From NCBI RefSeq assembly GCF_900115595.1, contig NZ_FOXA01000020.1:1-41084 (forward strand): 41,084 bases of DNA. Direction: 5' to 3'. The position numbers were made by a program, and so were the translations under genes. This DNA is from Tranquillimonas alkanivorans (GTDB taxonomy: Bacteria > Pseudomonadota > Alphaproteobacteria > Rhodobacterales > Rhodobacteraceae). Positions 16,980-25,252 of this stretch are shown in pieces. The first letter of the stretch is position 1. Every line of letters begins with the position of its first letter. The notes beneath the pieces were generated by a model. It did no database searches. It worked only from the letters and a program-made list of their open reading frames with translations, and was not told the DNA's origin.

Positions 16980-17792
16980 TTAGTCGCCTTCGAAGACCGG
17001 CTTCTCCTTCGCCACGAAGGCGCGATAGGCCCGTTCGAAGTCGCGGGTCTGCATGCAGATCGCCTGCGCCTGCGCCTCGGCCTCGATCGCCTGGTCCAGG
17101 CTCATGTTCCATTCCTGGTTCAGCTGGGTCTTGGTGATCCCGTGGGCGAAGGTCGGTCCGGCGGCGATGCGGCGGGCCAGCTTCTGCGCCTCGGCCTCCA
17201 GATCGTCGGCGCCGTGCAGCGCGTTCCAGAACCCCCAGTCGCGCCCTTCCTCGGCCGACATCGACCGGCCGGTGTAAAGAAGCTCTGCCGCGCGGCCCTG
17301 TCCGATGATGCGGGGCAGCATGGCACAGGCGCCCATGTCGCAGCCGGCAAGTCCCACGCGGGTGAACAGGAAGGCCGTCTTCGCCTCGGGCGTCGCCAGC
17401 CGCAGGTCCGACGCCATGGCGATGATTGCGCCCGCGCCGACGCAGACGCCGTCCACCGCCGCGACGATCGGTTTCTGGCAGTGGATCATCGCCTTGACCA
17501 GATCTCCGGTCATGCGCGTGAAGGCCAGCAGTTCCTTCATCTCCATGCCCACCAGCGGGCCGATGATGTCGTGCACGTCGCCGCCCGAGCAGAAGTTGCC
17601 GCCGTTCGAGGCGAAGATCACCGCGTCAACGTCGGTGGCGTAGGGCAGGGCGCGGAACGTGTCGCGCAGCTCGGCATAGCTGTCGAAGGTCAGCGGGTTC
17701 TTGCGGTCGGGCCGGTCCAGCCGCACCGTGGCGATCCGGTCCTCGACGCTCCACTGGAAGTGCTGGGGTTTCAGCGCCGCCATCTCGGTCAT
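16980..17792 (-). CDS. Crotonase-family enoyl-CoA hydratase/ring-opening enzyme
   Basis: A 270-residue crotonase. The oxyanion-hole segments are FCSGGD (67-72) and [10 protein letters not shown] (115-124), followed by the loop [19 protein letters not shown] (146-164). That loop carries Asp152, and I do not see the usual pair of hydratase glutamates at the expected places, so a hydrolase- or ring-opening-type reaction (as in BadI or MenB relatives) is as likely as simple hydration. The start overlaps the MarR stop (TGATG). In the operon it would act on the non-aromatic product of the monooxygenase/reductase. The exact reaction is inferred. Confidence 0.85.
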   Translation of the reverse strand: MTEMAALKPQHFQWSVEDRIATVRLDRPDRKNPLTFDSYAELRDTFRALPYATDVDAVIFASNGGNFCSGGDVHDIIGPLVGMEMKELLAFTRMTGDLVKAMIHCQKPIVAAVDGVCVGAGAIIAMASDLRLATPEAKTAFLFTRVGLAGCDMGACAMLPRIIGQGRAAELLYTGRSMSAEEGRDWGFWNALHGADDLEAEAQKLARRIAAGPTFAHGITKTQLNQEWNMSLDQAIEAEAQAQAICMQTRDFERAYRAFVAKEKPVFEGD

Positions 17793-18253
17793 CAGTCGTC
17801 CTCTCCGATCCGCGCGAGCAGCGCGTTCATGGTCCTGAGTTCGTCTTCGTCGTAGTCCGACAGGATCTCGTCGATCCAGCGCTCGTGCTCGGCGGCCATG
17901 CCGGCAAACCGATCCTTGCCTGCAGGGGTCAGCCGCACCAGCGTCGCGCGGCGATCGCCCTGGATGGCGACCCGCTCGATCAGCCCGTCGCTCGCCAGCC
18001 GCTCCACGATGCCCGTCACGTTGCCGTTCGACACGCGCAGCTTGGCCGACAGCTCGCTCATCCTCAGCCCGTCCGGGTGCCGGTCGAGCGCGGCGAGCAC
18101 GTCGAAGCGAGGCAGGGTCGAGCCGTGGTCCGACCTCAGCCCCTCGCGCACGCGGGTGTCGATCACCTGATGGGCCCGCAGAAGACGCAGCCACACCCGC
18201 AGCCGCTGCTTGGACAGCGGCGAAAGGGCGGCGGGCGTCTTCATTTCGTTCAT
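17792..18253 (-). CDS. MarR-family regulator of the aromatic-CoA genes
   Basis: A 153-residue winged-helix regulator. After a helical N-terminus comes [20 protein letters not shown], the recognition helix region [20 protein letters not shown] and the wing [17 protein letters not shown]. MarR proteins within aryl-CoA operons usually repress until the CoA thioester binds. It is embedded between SDR and crotonase genes with ATGA and TGATG overlaps, so it is made with the enzymes it probably controls. TTCAAGC/GCTTGAA dyads before the liv operon (6371) and before this operon (21414) are the likely targets. Confidence 0.9.
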   Translation of the reverse strand: MNEMKTPAALSPLSKQRLRVWLRLLRAHQVIDTRVREGLRSDHGSTLPRFDVLAALDRHPDGLRMSELSAKLRVSNGNVTGIVERLASDGLIERVAIQGDRRATLVRLTPAGKDRFAGMAAEHERWIDEILSDYDEDELRTMNALLARIGEDD

Positions 18254-18999
18254 ACCTCGCCCCCGGCAATGGCGATGGCCTGGCCGGTCACGCCTTCCGA
18301 GCCGGGGCCGCAGAGCCACAGCGCGGCGGCGGTCACCTCCTCGGGCCGGATCAGCCGGCGTTGGGGGCTCATCTTCTCGAGCTGGGCCCGCGCGGCGGCG
18401 GCGTCCATGCCCGTCTTCTCCATGATGTTCTCGATGCTGCGCTCGGTCATCTCGGTGTCGAGGAAGCCGGGGCACAGTGCGTTCACCGTCACGCCTGACC
18501 GCGCCATCTCCAGCGCGGCGGATTTCACCATGCCGATGACGCCGTGCTTGGCGGCGGCATAGGCCGAGACATACGGGTACCCCTTCAGCCCGGCGGTCGA
18601 GGCCACGGCGATCAGCCGCCCCCAGTCCGGGTCCTTCAGCCGCCGCGCGCCCTCGCGCAGGGTCAGGAACGCGCCGGTCAGGTTCACGTCCACCATGGAC
18701 CGCCAGGCATCGAGCTCGGTGCGGGCGAAGGGTGCGCTGGCCGAGGCGCCGGCGTTGGCGATCACCACCTCGCAAGGGCCGGTGAAGTCGAACATCGCCT
18801 CGACCGAGGTCTCGTCGGTCACGTCCACCTCGACCGCGTGGATCTCGGCGTGCTCCGCGGCCACGCTTTCCAGCCGCGCGGCGGTGCGCCCGGCGACCCA
18901 GACCCGCGCGCCGGCTGCCGCGAAGCCGCGGGCCAGGTCGGCGCCAAGGCCGGTGCCCCCGCCTGTCACCAGAACGCTTTTGCCTTCCATACTCTGCAC
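18250..18999 (-). CDS. Short-chain dehydrogenase/reductase
   Basis: Classical SDR of 249 residues: cofactor motif TGGGTGLG (12-19), NAGA (82-85), Ser134, and catalytic Tyr147 and Lys151 in YAAAK. It oxidises or reduces an alcohol/ketone with NAD(P). The GTG at 18999 is chosen because GAGGAG lies six bases before it; an ATG three codons later is possible. The gene ends in an ATGA overlap with marR. Within the operon it probably acts as the hydroxyacyl-CoA dehydrogenase, or reduces the 5-oxo group of the ring product. It is preceded by a strong hairpin. Confidence 0.9.
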   Translation of the reverse strand: MQSMEGKSVLVTGGGTGLGADLARGFAAAGARVWVAGRTAARLESVAAEHAEIHAVEVDVTDETSVEAMFDFTGPCEVVIANAGASASAPFARTELDAWRSMVDVNLTGAFLTLREGARRLKDPDWGRLIAVASTAGLKGYPYVSAYAAAKHGVIGMVKSAALEMARSGVTVNALCPGFLDTEMTERSIENIMEKTGMDAAAARAQLEKMSPQRRLIRPEEVTAAALWLCGPGSEGVTGQAIAIAGGEV

Positions 19000-19015
19000 T
19001 TGTGCCTCCTCAGGT

Positions 19016-19061
19016 CCGCCTGTCCGCGCCGGCGTAGGCCTCCGGCGCGGGGTACAGGCGG
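19016..19061 (-). other. Interrupted 17-bp stem-loop between oxygenase and SDR genes
   Basis: CCGCCTGT-CCGCGCCGG (19016-19032) pairs with CCGGCGCGG-ggt-ACAGGCGG (19042-19061), with a 9-base loop and one 3-base bulge. It fills most of the 75-base gap after the monooxygenase/reductase stop and ends just before the SDR ribosome-binding site. There is no T tract. It could protect the upstream message, lower downstream expression, or act as a processing site. Confidence 0.6.
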
Positions 19062-19074
19062 CCCTTGTACACGC

Positions 19075-21363
19075 TCAGACCCGGATGCCCAGACCTTCGC
19101 CCCGCTGCGCGAGCCGCTGCATCTGGTCGCGGCCCGGCAGATAGGGCAGGGGCCACGCCGTTTCCTCGTCGCCGAGTGCGGCTGCGGCATGCAGCGTCCA
19201 GTACGGGTCCGCCAGGTGCGGACGGGCAAGGCAGACGAGGTCCGCGCGCCCGGCCATCAGGATCGAGTTCACGTGGTCGGGCTCATAGATGTTGCCGACC
19301 GCCATGGTCGGGATGCCCCGCTCGTTCCGGATGCGGTCCGAGAACGGCGTCTGGAACATCCGGCCGTAAACCGGGCGCGCCTCGATGCTGGTCTGTCCGG
19401 CCGAGACGTCCACGATGTCGACGCCCGCGTCGCGGAACATCTGCGCGATCTCCACGGCCTCCTCGCCGTCCACGCCACGCTCTCCGACCCAGTCGGTGGC
19501 CGAGATGCGGACCGACATCGGTTTCTCCTCGGGCCAGACCTCGCGCATCGCGCGGAAGACCTCGAGCGGATAGCGCATGCGGTTCTCGAGGCTGCCGCCG
19601 TACTCGTCGGTGCGGATGTTCGACATGGGCGAGATGAAGGACGAGATCAGATAGCCGTGCGCCGCGTGAAGCTCGATCATATCGAAGCCGGCGCGGTCGG
19701 CCATCTTCGCCGCCTCGACGAACTGGTCGCGCACCATGTCCATGTCGGCGCGGTCCATTTCCTTCGGCGGCTCGTTGGCGTCGGCCCAGGGCAGGGCCGA
19801 GGCCGACATCGTCGCCCAGTTGTCCGCAGTCAGCGGCGCGTCCATCGTCTCCCACCCCAGCTGGGTGGAGCCCTTGCGGCCGGAATGCCCGATCTGCATG
19901 CAGAGCTTGGCGTCCGTCTCGGCGTGCACGAAGTCGGTCAGGCGCTTCCACGCGGCCTCGTGCTCGGGCTTGTAGAGGCCCGGGCAGCCCGGCGTGATGC
20001 GTCCCTCGGGCGAGACGCAGGTCATCTCGATATACACCATCCCGGCCCCGCCCTTGGCGCGCTCGGCGTAGTGCGAGAAGTGCCAGTCGGTCGGAGTGCC
20101 GTCCACGGCCTTGTATTGCGCCATGGGCGAGACGACGACGCGGTTCTTCAGCCGCATGTCGCGCAACTGGAACGGCGCGAACATGGGCGCGCGGTGCACG
20201 CCGTTGGCGCCTGCCTGGGCCTGGAACCACTCTTCGGCCTCGCGCAGCCACGCGGCGTCGCGCAGGCGCAGGTTCTCGTGGCTGATCCGCTGCGAGCGGG
20301 TGAGCAGCGAGTAGTTAAACTGCACCGGGTCGAGTTGAAGGTATCGCTCGACCTCCTCGAACCACTCGGTCGAGTTGCGCGCCGCGGACTGAAGCCGCAG
20401 CACGTCGAGCCGACGGTCCTCCTGATACCGCTCGAACGCCTTCTCCAGCGTCGGCTCGGTGTTCACGAACTCGGCCAGCGCGATGGCCGACTCGAGCGCC
20501 AGCTTGGTGCCGGACCCGATCGAGAAGTGCGCAGTGGCCGAGGCATCCCCAAGCAGCACGACGTTCTCGTGGTGCCATTTCTCGCACAGCACCCGGTTGA
20601 AGTTCAGCCAGGCCGAGCCGCGCAGGTGCTTGGCATTCGACATCAGGCTGTGCCCGCCAAGGTGGTCGGCGAAGATCCTCTCGCAGGTCGCGATGGTTTC
20701 TTCCTGGCCCATCTTGTCGAAGCCGATGGCCTCCCAGGTCGGCTCGGAGCACTCGACGATGAACGTCGCGGTGTCGTCGTCGAACTGATAGGCGTGCGCC
20801 CAGATCCAGCCGTGTTCCGTCTTCTCGAAGATGAAGGTGAAGGCGTCGTCGAACTTTGCGTGGGTCCCCAGCCAGACGAACTTGCAGGCGCGGCGATCTA
20901 TCTCGGGCTTGAAGTGCTCGGCGAAGTGCGTGCGCGTCTTCGAGTTGATGCCGTCGGAGGCCACGACCAGGTCGTACTCCTTCATCAGAGCTTCGATATC
21001 CTCGACCTCGGTCTCGAATTTCAGCTCGATCCCCAGTTCGCGCGCGCGTTCCTGCAGCAGGATAAGCATCTGCTTGCGCCCGATGCCGCAGAAGCCGTGC
21101 CCGGTCGAGGTTATCTTGAGCTTGTCCTTGATGACCGCGATGTCGTCCCAGTAGGCGAAGTGCTCGCGGATCGCCTCGGCGCTCTTCGCGTCGTTCCTGG
21201 CGAGGTTTTCGAGCGTCTCGTCCGACAGCACGACGCCCCAGCCGAAGGTGTCGTCGGGCTTGTTACGCTCGAGCACCGTGATCTCGTGCTCCGGGTTGCG
21301 CAGCTTCATGCTGATGGCGAAGTAGAGGCCTGCCGGGCCGCCTCCGAGACAGATGGTCTTCAT
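19075..21363 (-). CDS. Fused flavin monooxygenase/OYE reductase (2-aminobenzoyl-CoA monooxygenase/reductase type)
   Basis: A 762-residue two-domain flavoenzyme and first gene of the operon. Residues 1-385 are a group A monooxygenase ([12 protein letters not shown] near the start, [10 protein letters not shown], and [20 protein letters not shown] at 270-289). Residues 393-762 are an old-yellow-enzyme reductase ([34 protein letters not shown], then [15 protein letters not shown]). This fusion is known from Azoarcus evansii 2-aminobenzoyl-CoA monooxygenase/reductase, which hydroxylates and then reduces the ring to a non-aromatic CoA ester; databases also label relatives salicylyl-CoA 5-hydroxylase/oxidoreductase. 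TDO and the ligase in the same operon favour 2-aminobenzoyl-CoA. The ATG at 21363 follows GAGGAG. Confidence 0.9.
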   Translation of the reverse strand: MKTICLGGGPAGLYFAISMKLRNPEHEITVLERNKPDDTFGWGVVLSDETLENLARNDAKSAEAIREHFAYWDDIAVIKDKLKITSTGHGFCGIGRKQMLILLQERARELGIELKFETEVEDIEALMKEYDLVVASDGINSKTRTHFAEHFKPEIDRRACKFVWLGTHAKFDDAFTFIFEKTEHGWIWAHAYQFDDDTATFIVECSEPTWEAIGFDKMGQEETIATCERIFADHLGGHSLMSNAKHLRGSAWLNFNRVLCEKWHHENVVLLGDASATAHFSIGSGTKLALESAIALAEFVNTEPTLEKAFERYQEDRRLDVLRLQSAARNSTEWFEEVERYLQLDPVQFNYSLLTRSQRISHENLRLRDAAWLREAEEWFQAQAGANGVHRAPMFAPFQLRDMRLKNRVVVSPMAQYKAVDGTPTDWHFSHYAERAKGGAGMVYIEMTCVSPEGRITPGCPGLYKPEHEAAWKRLTDFVHAETDAKLCMQIGHSGRKGSTQLGWETMDAPLTADNWATMSASALPWADANEPPKEMDRADMDMVRDQFVEAAKMADRAGFDMIELHAAHGYLISSFISPMSNIRTDEYGGSLENRMRYPLEVFRAMREVWPEEKPMSVRISATDWVGERGVDGEEAVEIAQMFRDAGVDIVDVSAGQTSIEARPVYGRMFQTPFSDRIRNERGIPTMAVGNIYEPDHVNSILMAGRADLVCLARPHLADPYWTLHAAAALGDEETAWPLPYLPGRDQMQRLAQRGEGLGIRV

Positions 21364-21685
21364 GGCTTTCTCCTCGTGGAGTGTCGCGAGCAGCCTCTCA
21401 CCGTTCCGCATACATTTCAAGCCTGAAACTTTATGCTTGAAATTTCAGGAGCCGGCGAGGAAAGTATCGGCAAGGAAGAGGGTAATCATGGCCGGGAGAA
21501 TGATCTTGGAAGGCAGGAGGCTTCGGGGCGCGCGGCGCCCGCTCGGAAATGCCGCGCCAGTCATCGTTGACCCGGCGCCCGCGTTCGTCGAAACCCGCGC
21601 CTGAGCGGCGCAGACGTCAGAGAGTTTTCCGCGCCTGAAACAGCGAAGTTCGTCGGCGCGACCGCCATAGCCAAGGAGAACCGCC
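21364..21685. promoter_or_regulatory. Divergent promoter region of the aromatic-CoA operon and gcdH
   Basis: This 322-base spacer separates the minus-strand catabolic operon from the plus-strand gcdH-thioesterase-RidA operon, so it should hold promoters for both. The dyad at 21414-21448 lies about 50-85 bases upstream of the monooxygenase start. AAGGAGAACCGCC precedes gcdH. Apart from the dyad I see no further repeat and no convincing gene here. Confidence 0.55.
21414..21448. promoter_or_regulatory. ATTTCAAGC...GCTTGAAAT dyad, probable MarR operator
   Basis: ATTTCAAGC (21414-21422) and GCTTGAAAT (21435-21443) form a perfect 9-base inverted repeat with a 12-base spacer. Within it TTTCAAGCCTGAAA is a smaller near-palindrome, and CTTGAAATTTCAGG overlaps its right arm. 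The half-sites match those at 6371-6397. The sequence is seen; recognition by the operon's MarR protein is inferred. Confidence 0.6.
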
Positions 21686-22930
21686 ATGTCCGCCAAGGAT
21701 GCCAATGCCGAACAGGCGCACGTGAACACCCCGGAATCAGCGCGCGCGAAGGCGCCGGCCTATGTCTGGGACGATCCGTTTCTGCTTGAGGATCAGCTGA
21801 CTGAGGAAGAGCGGATGATCCGCGACGCCGCCCACGCCTATTGCCAGGAAAAGCTCCTGCCGCGCGTGGTCGAGGCGAACCGCCACGAGATCTTCCACCG
21901 CGAGATCATGTCTGAGCTCGGAGAGCTCGGCCTGCTCGGGCCCACCATCCCCGAGGCCTATGGCGGGGCCGAGACGAACTATGTCTCCTACGGCCTCATC
22001 GCGCGCGAGGTCGAGCGCGTCGACTCCGGCTATCGCTCGGCAATGTCGGTGCAGTCGTCGCTCGTCATGCACCCGATCTTCGCCTACGGGACCGAGGACC
22101 AGCGCAAGAAATACCTGCCGAAGCTCGCCAGCGGCGAATTCATCGGCTGCTTCGGCCTGACCGAACCCGACCACGGCTCGGACCCCGGCGGCATGACGAC
22201 GCGGGCGAAGAAGGTGGACGGCGGCTACCTGCTGTCGGGCGCGAAGAACTGGATCTCCAACTCGCCCGTCGCCGACGTCTGCGTCGTCTGGGCGAAGTCG
22301 GATGGCCATGACGGCAAGATCAAGGGCTTCATCCTGGACCGCGGGATGAAGGGGCTCGAAACGCCGAAGATCGAGGGCAAGTTCAGCCTGCGCGCCTCGA
22401 TCACCGGCATGATCATGATGGACGAGGTCTTCGTCCCGGAAGAGAACCTGCTGCCCGAGGTGCAGGGCCTCGCCGGCCCGTTCGGCTGCCTCAACCGCGC
22501 ACGCTATGGCATTTCGTGGGGCGCGATGGGCGCGGCCGAGGCGTGCTTCCACGCCGCGCGCGAATACACGATGGACCGCAAGCAGTTCGGCCGCCCGCTG
22601 GCGCAGAACCAGCTGATCCAGAAGAAACTCGCCGATGCCGAGACCGAGATCTCGCTGGGCCTGCAGGGTTGCCTGCGGCTGGGCCGCCTGATGGACGAGC
22701 ACCGCGCGCCGGTCGAGCTGATCAGCCTGATGAAGCGCAACAATTGCGGCAAGGCGCTGACCATCGCGCGCGAGGCGCGGGACATGCTGGGCGGCAACGG
22801 CATCTCGGACGAGTACCCGGTGATCCGCCACGTCCTGAACCTCGAGGCGGTGAACACCTATGAGGGCACCCACGACGTGCATGCCCTGATCCTGGGCCGC
22901 GCGATCACCGGCCTTCAGGCGTTCATGTAA
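21686..22930 (+). CDS. gcdH: Glutaryl-CoA dehydrogenase, copy 2 (complete)
   Basis: Complete 414-residue enzyme converting glutaryl-CoA to crotonyl-CoA and CO2, passing electrons to ETF. Arg117-Ser118 in [10 protein letters not shown] match the carboxylate-binding pair of human [31 protein letters not shown] and RNNCGKAL are family text, and Glu393 in TYEGTHD is the catalytic base. It begins at an ATG preceded by AAGGAG. It heads a three-gene operon divergent from the aromatic-CoA operon, which suggests the aromatic route ends at glutaryl-CoA or that lysine and tryptophan routes merge here. Copy 1 lies 21 kb upstream in the same orientation. Confidence 0.96.
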   Translation: MSAKDANAEQAHVNTPESARAKAPAYVWDDPFLLEDQLTEEERMIRDAAHAYCQEKLLPRVVEANRHEIFHREIMSELGELGLLGPTIPEAYGGAETNYVSYGLIAREVERVDSGYRSAMSVQSSLVMHPIFAYGTEDQRKKYLPKLASGEFIGCFGLTEPDHGSDPGGMTTRAKKVDGGYLLSGAKNWISNSPVADVCVVWAKSDGHDGKIKGFILDRGMKGLETPKIEGKFSLRASITGMIMMDEVFVPEENLLPEVQGLAGPFGCLNRARYGISWGAMGAAEACFHAAREYTMDRKQFGRPLAQNQLIQKKLADAETEISLGLQGCLRLGRLMDEHRAPVELISLMKRNNCGKALTIAREARDMLGGNGISDEYPVIRHVLNLEAVNTYEGTHDVHALILGRAITGLQAFM

Positions 22931-22934
22931 TAGA

Positions 22935-23357
22935 ATGGCGGCCTACACCCATCGCAACGCGGTGATGTTCCAGCACTGCGACCCGGCGGGGATCGTGTTT
23001 TATCCCCGCTACTACGAGATGATCAACGCGGCCATCGAGCACTTCTTCGACGAGGCGCTGGATTGGCCGTGGCGGATCATGCACGGGCAAGAGCGGCTGG
23101 GCGTGCCGATGGGCCGCATCACCACAGACTTCCAGGCGCCCTCGCGCCTGGGGGACTGGCTGGACTGGTCGCTCGACATCCGGCGTGTCGGCGGCGCGAG
23201 CCTCGACCTCGATATCCGGGCCACCGGCGAGGACGGGGTGCTGCGTGTGACCGCCGAGGCGACGCTGGTGCTGGTGGACCTGGACAGGATGAAGTCGCGC
23301 CGCTGGCCCGACGACAAGCGCGCAAGATTGCAGAGTTTCATGGAGGACGCCGCGTGA
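22935..23357 (+). CDS. 4-Hydroxybenzoyl-CoA thioesterase-family protein
   Basis: A 140-residue hot-dog thioesterase that hydrolyses an acyl- or aryl-CoA. HCDPAGIVFYPRYYEM (14-29) is the diagnostic motif, with catalytic Asp16. It starts four bases after gcdH and its stop overlaps the next start (GTGA). In aryl-CoA pathways such enzymes release trapped or excess aryl-CoA to spare CoA, or make a free acid product. 2-Aminobenzoyl-CoA or a downstream CoA ester is the likely substrate here. Confidence 0.9.
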   Translation: MAAYTHRNAVMFQHCDPAGIVFYPRYYEMINAAIEHFFDEALDWPWRIMHGQERLGVPMGRITTDFQAPSRLGDWLDWSLDIRRVGGASLDLDIRATGEDGVLRVTAEATLVLVDLDRMKSRRWPDDKRARLQSFMEDAA

Positions 23358-23752
23358 CCACGATCAACGTACAGCCCGAGGGCTGGAAGCCGGCCAAGGG
23401 CTATGCCAACGGCATCCTGGCCGAGGGGCGCACGCTGTATGTCGGCGGCCAGATCGGCTGGAACGCCCGGCAGGTGTTCGAGACGCACGACTTCATCGGA
23501 CAGATGACGCAGGCGCTGCGCAACATCGCCGACGTGGTGCGCGAGGCCGGGGGTGACGTGACCAACATCGTCCGCCTGACGTGGTACGTGACCGACAAGC
23601 AGGAGTACCTCGCCCGCCAGAAAGAGGTCGGAGCCGCCTATCGCGAGGTCATGGGCTACCACTTCCCCGCGATGACGATGGTCGTGGTCAGTGCGCTCGT
23701 CGAGGACGAGGCGCTGCTTGAGATCGAGGCGACGGCGGTTCTGCCGACCTAG
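23354..23752 (+). CDS. RidA/YjgF-family protein lacking the catalytic arginine
   Basis: A 132-residue Rid-family protein starting at a GTG in the GTGA overlap with the thioesterase gene. The fold is clear (LYVGGQIGWN, QMTQALRNIADVVREAGG, NIVRLTWYVTD, ALLEIEATAVLP). In RidA itself an arginine near residue 105 follows Pro-Ala and is needed for 2-imino-acid hydrolysis; here the text is PAMT with Met107 in that place, while Glu123 is kept. It therefore resembles the arginine-less Rid4-7 groups of unknown function. In this operon it may handle an enamine or imine left on the ring after monooxygenation, but the usual chemistry cannot simply be assumed. Confidence 0.85.
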   Translation: MTTINVQPEGWKPAKGYANGILAEGRTLYVGGQIGWNARQVFETHDFIGQMTQALRNIADVVREAGGDVTNIVRLTWYVTDKQEYLARQKEVGAAYREVMGYHFPAMTMVVVSALVEDEALLEIEATAVLPT

Positions 23753-23769
23753 TCCGGCCGCGCCGGACT
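23751..23769 (+). terminator. Hairpin at the end of the gcdH operon
   Basis: AGTCCGGC (23751-23758) and GCCGGACT (23762-23769) form a perfect 8-bp stem with a 3-base loop, starting inside the RidA stop codon. No T tract follows. A second, weaker inverted repeat (GGCTTCGA 23776-23783 with TCGAAGCC 23813-23820) lies just beyond, between the convergent genes. Confidence 0.5.
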
Positions 23770-23890
23770 GAGTGAGGCTTCGATCTGGCGATCAGCAAAT
23801 TCCGATCGCGGCTCGAAGCCACTGCTGCAGGCAGATCCGACAACAGGCCACACGTGACGCGGTTTTCGCGACTAACGGCGCTGGGCTCAC

Positions 23891-24412
23891 TCAACCGGGA
23901 TGCACGTCCCTGGGACCACAGCTTGCGCTGAGCAGGATGGCAGGCCAGTAGAAGTCCGGCTTGATGCCGAGTTCGGTGAGCCAGGCGGCCTGAAGCTTGT
24001 AGGCGTCCCACTCCTGTTCGGCGGGGCAGTACCAGTGCTGCTTGGCCTGACGGTGGTGGACGAGTTCGTGCAGAAGGACACTCACGTCCTCCGGATCGCT
24101 CACGTCCCAGGGGGAAACAAGGTAAATCGTCGATGTTTCCGGATCGAAAAGTCCCCGGAGCCGCCCAAGATGACCGGCCTCCAGCCCTCCGGCGAGGTCG
24201 GCCGCGATCGCCGGGGGAATTACCCGGATAGTCGGGGCACTTGGCGGACGGGCGTAGGCGCTGTTTTGGTCGAGCCACTCCTCCAGTGCAGACAGCAGGC
24301 GTTCGGCATCGGACCCGGTCGAGACGGGCTCTGCACTGACCACCCCGCAGGTGATCGCGGCGATGGCGATGCCGGCGGCCCGGCACGCCGTGGTCGAAAA
24401 CGGGATGTGCAT
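23891..24412 (-). CDS. Secreted small zinc metallopeptidase-like protein (HELVHH)
   Basis: A 173-residue exported protein. The first 27 residues are a signal peptide ending VSA. HELVHH (115-120) is a zinc-peptidase HExxH motif, with AEQEWDAYKLQAAWL (131-145) offering a downstream glutamate as third ligand. Cys129 and Cys165 could form a disulfide. It resembles small uncharacterised HExxH proteins (I recall a DUF6647-type family); activity and substrate are unknown. The ATG at 24412 follows GAGGAGGAAAG and begins the signal peptide. A perfect TGTGA-N6-TCACA box is centred 69 bases before the start, so cNMP-Crp control is likely. Confidence 0.8.
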   Translation of the reverse strand: MHIPFSTTACRAAGIAIAAITCGVVSAEPVSTGSDAERLLSALEEWLDQNSAYARPPSAPTIRVIPPAIAADLAGGLEAGHLGRLRGLFDPETSTIYLVSPWDVSDPEDVSVLLHELVHHRQAKQHWYCPAEQEWDAYKLQAAWLTELGIKPDFYWPAILLSASCGPRDVHPG

Positions 24413-24473
24413 CAGCTTTCCTCCTCGTGGCCTTCGCTCCAACAGAAGGATGCCGCATCGCCCCGTAGCGGGC

Positions 24474-24489
24474 TGTGACGCGCTTCACA
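24474..24489. promoter_or_regulatory. Perfect Crp box TGTGA-N6-TCACA
   Basis: TGTGACGCGCTTCACA overlaps the last codons of the crp-like gene and lies upstream of the metallopeptidase gene. It matches the Crp consensus half-sites exactly. The neighbouring Crp protein has the Arg-Glu-x3-Arg recognition pattern that reads TGTGA. A second perfect box is at 31848. Confidence 0.7.
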
Positions 24490-25186
24490 TCAGCTCGCTT
24501 ATCGCCTCAAGCCGAGCCAGGTCCGAGATCGCGAGGCGACGGCCTTCGAACCGGATGTCTCCGTCGTGGCGCATTGCCTTAAGTTGGCGGTTCACGGCCT
24601 CGCGGCTGACGCCGAGCATCTGCGCGAGGTCGGTCTGCGAGAAGATCCGTCGGAAAACGGCGCCCGGCGGTGCGGGGCGGGCATGAAGCTCGGCGAGGTC
24701 GAGCAGCTTGCGGCACAACCGCGTGCGCAAGGGAAGAAAGGCGATGTCCAGCATCGCGTCGTTGCTCGCTCTCAGCCGCGCGGCCAGCAGTTCGACGAGA
24801 TGCCGGGCGATCGCGGGCTCCCGTTCGAGCACCCTCGCGAAATCCCGCGCGTCGAGATACAGCGCCCGGCCGGGGCCGAGCGCCGTCGCACTCGCCGAGC
24901 GCGGGCCGCCGTCGATGAGCGCCATTTCTCCCAAAGCCTCGCCCGGACCGAGCAGGGCCAGCGTGAGCTCGTTGCCGTCAGCGTCGTTGAGCCAAACGCG
25001 GATCAATCCCTGCATCATCACCCGGAGTCCGTCGGCCGGGTCGCCCCGGGCGAACAGCAAGCGCCCGGCCGGGAGATCGGTGGCCCTGCAGTAGCTCGCG
25101 AGCGACGAGAGAGGCTGTTCGTCGAGATCGGCGAACAGTTGGCAGCGCCGGAGCGCCTGGACGCAAGTGTCGGTCAAGCGGGTCAT
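24485..25186 (-). CDS. Crp/Fnr-family cyclic-nucleotide-dependent regulator
   Basis: A 233-residue regulator. The N-terminal beta-roll contains the phosphate-binding cassette GEALGEMALIDGGPRSASAT, with the Glu and Arg-Ser pair used by cAMP-binding proteins. No Fnr-type N-terminal cysteine cluster is seen. The C-terminal helix-turn-helix reads FSQTDLAQMLGVSREAVNRQ; Arg-Glu-x3-Arg in its recognition helix equals the residues with which E. coli CRP contacts TGTGA. Two perfect TGTGA-N6-TCACA boxes lie nearby (24474, 31848). The nucleotidyl cyclase gene starts upstream in the same direction with a 66-base gap, so ligand maker and receptor appear to be made together. Confidence 0.92.
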   Translation of the reverse strand: MTRLTDTCVQALRRCQLFADLDEQPLSSLASYCRATDLPAGRLLFARGDPADGLRVMMQGLIRVWLNDADGNELTLALLGPGEALGEMALIDGGPRSASATALGPGRALYLDARDFARVLEREPAIARHLVELLAARLRASNDAMLDIAFLPLRTRLCRKLLDLAELHARPAPPGAVFRRIFSQTDLAQMLGVSREAVNRQLKAMRHDGDIRFEGRRLAISDLARLEAISELM

Positions 25187-25252
25187 CTATCCCTCCGTCC
25201 GACGCATATCCCTGTGCCGCCACCCGGCTGCGAAGTGCCGGCGACGAGGCCC

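Noticed and set aside
18544-21426. A 960-codon open frame on the plus strand opposite the monooxygenase/reductase and SDR genes
   Set aside because: Composition is His/Arg/Gly/Val-rich without family similarity, and it mirrors the codon pattern of the real minus-strand genes. High G+C leaves antisense frames open.
23776-23820. GGCTTCGA ... TCGAAGCC inverted repeat between the RidA and metallopeptidase genes
   Set aside because: Long loop with only short inner pairing and no T tract. A perfect hairpin just before it is the better terminator candidate.
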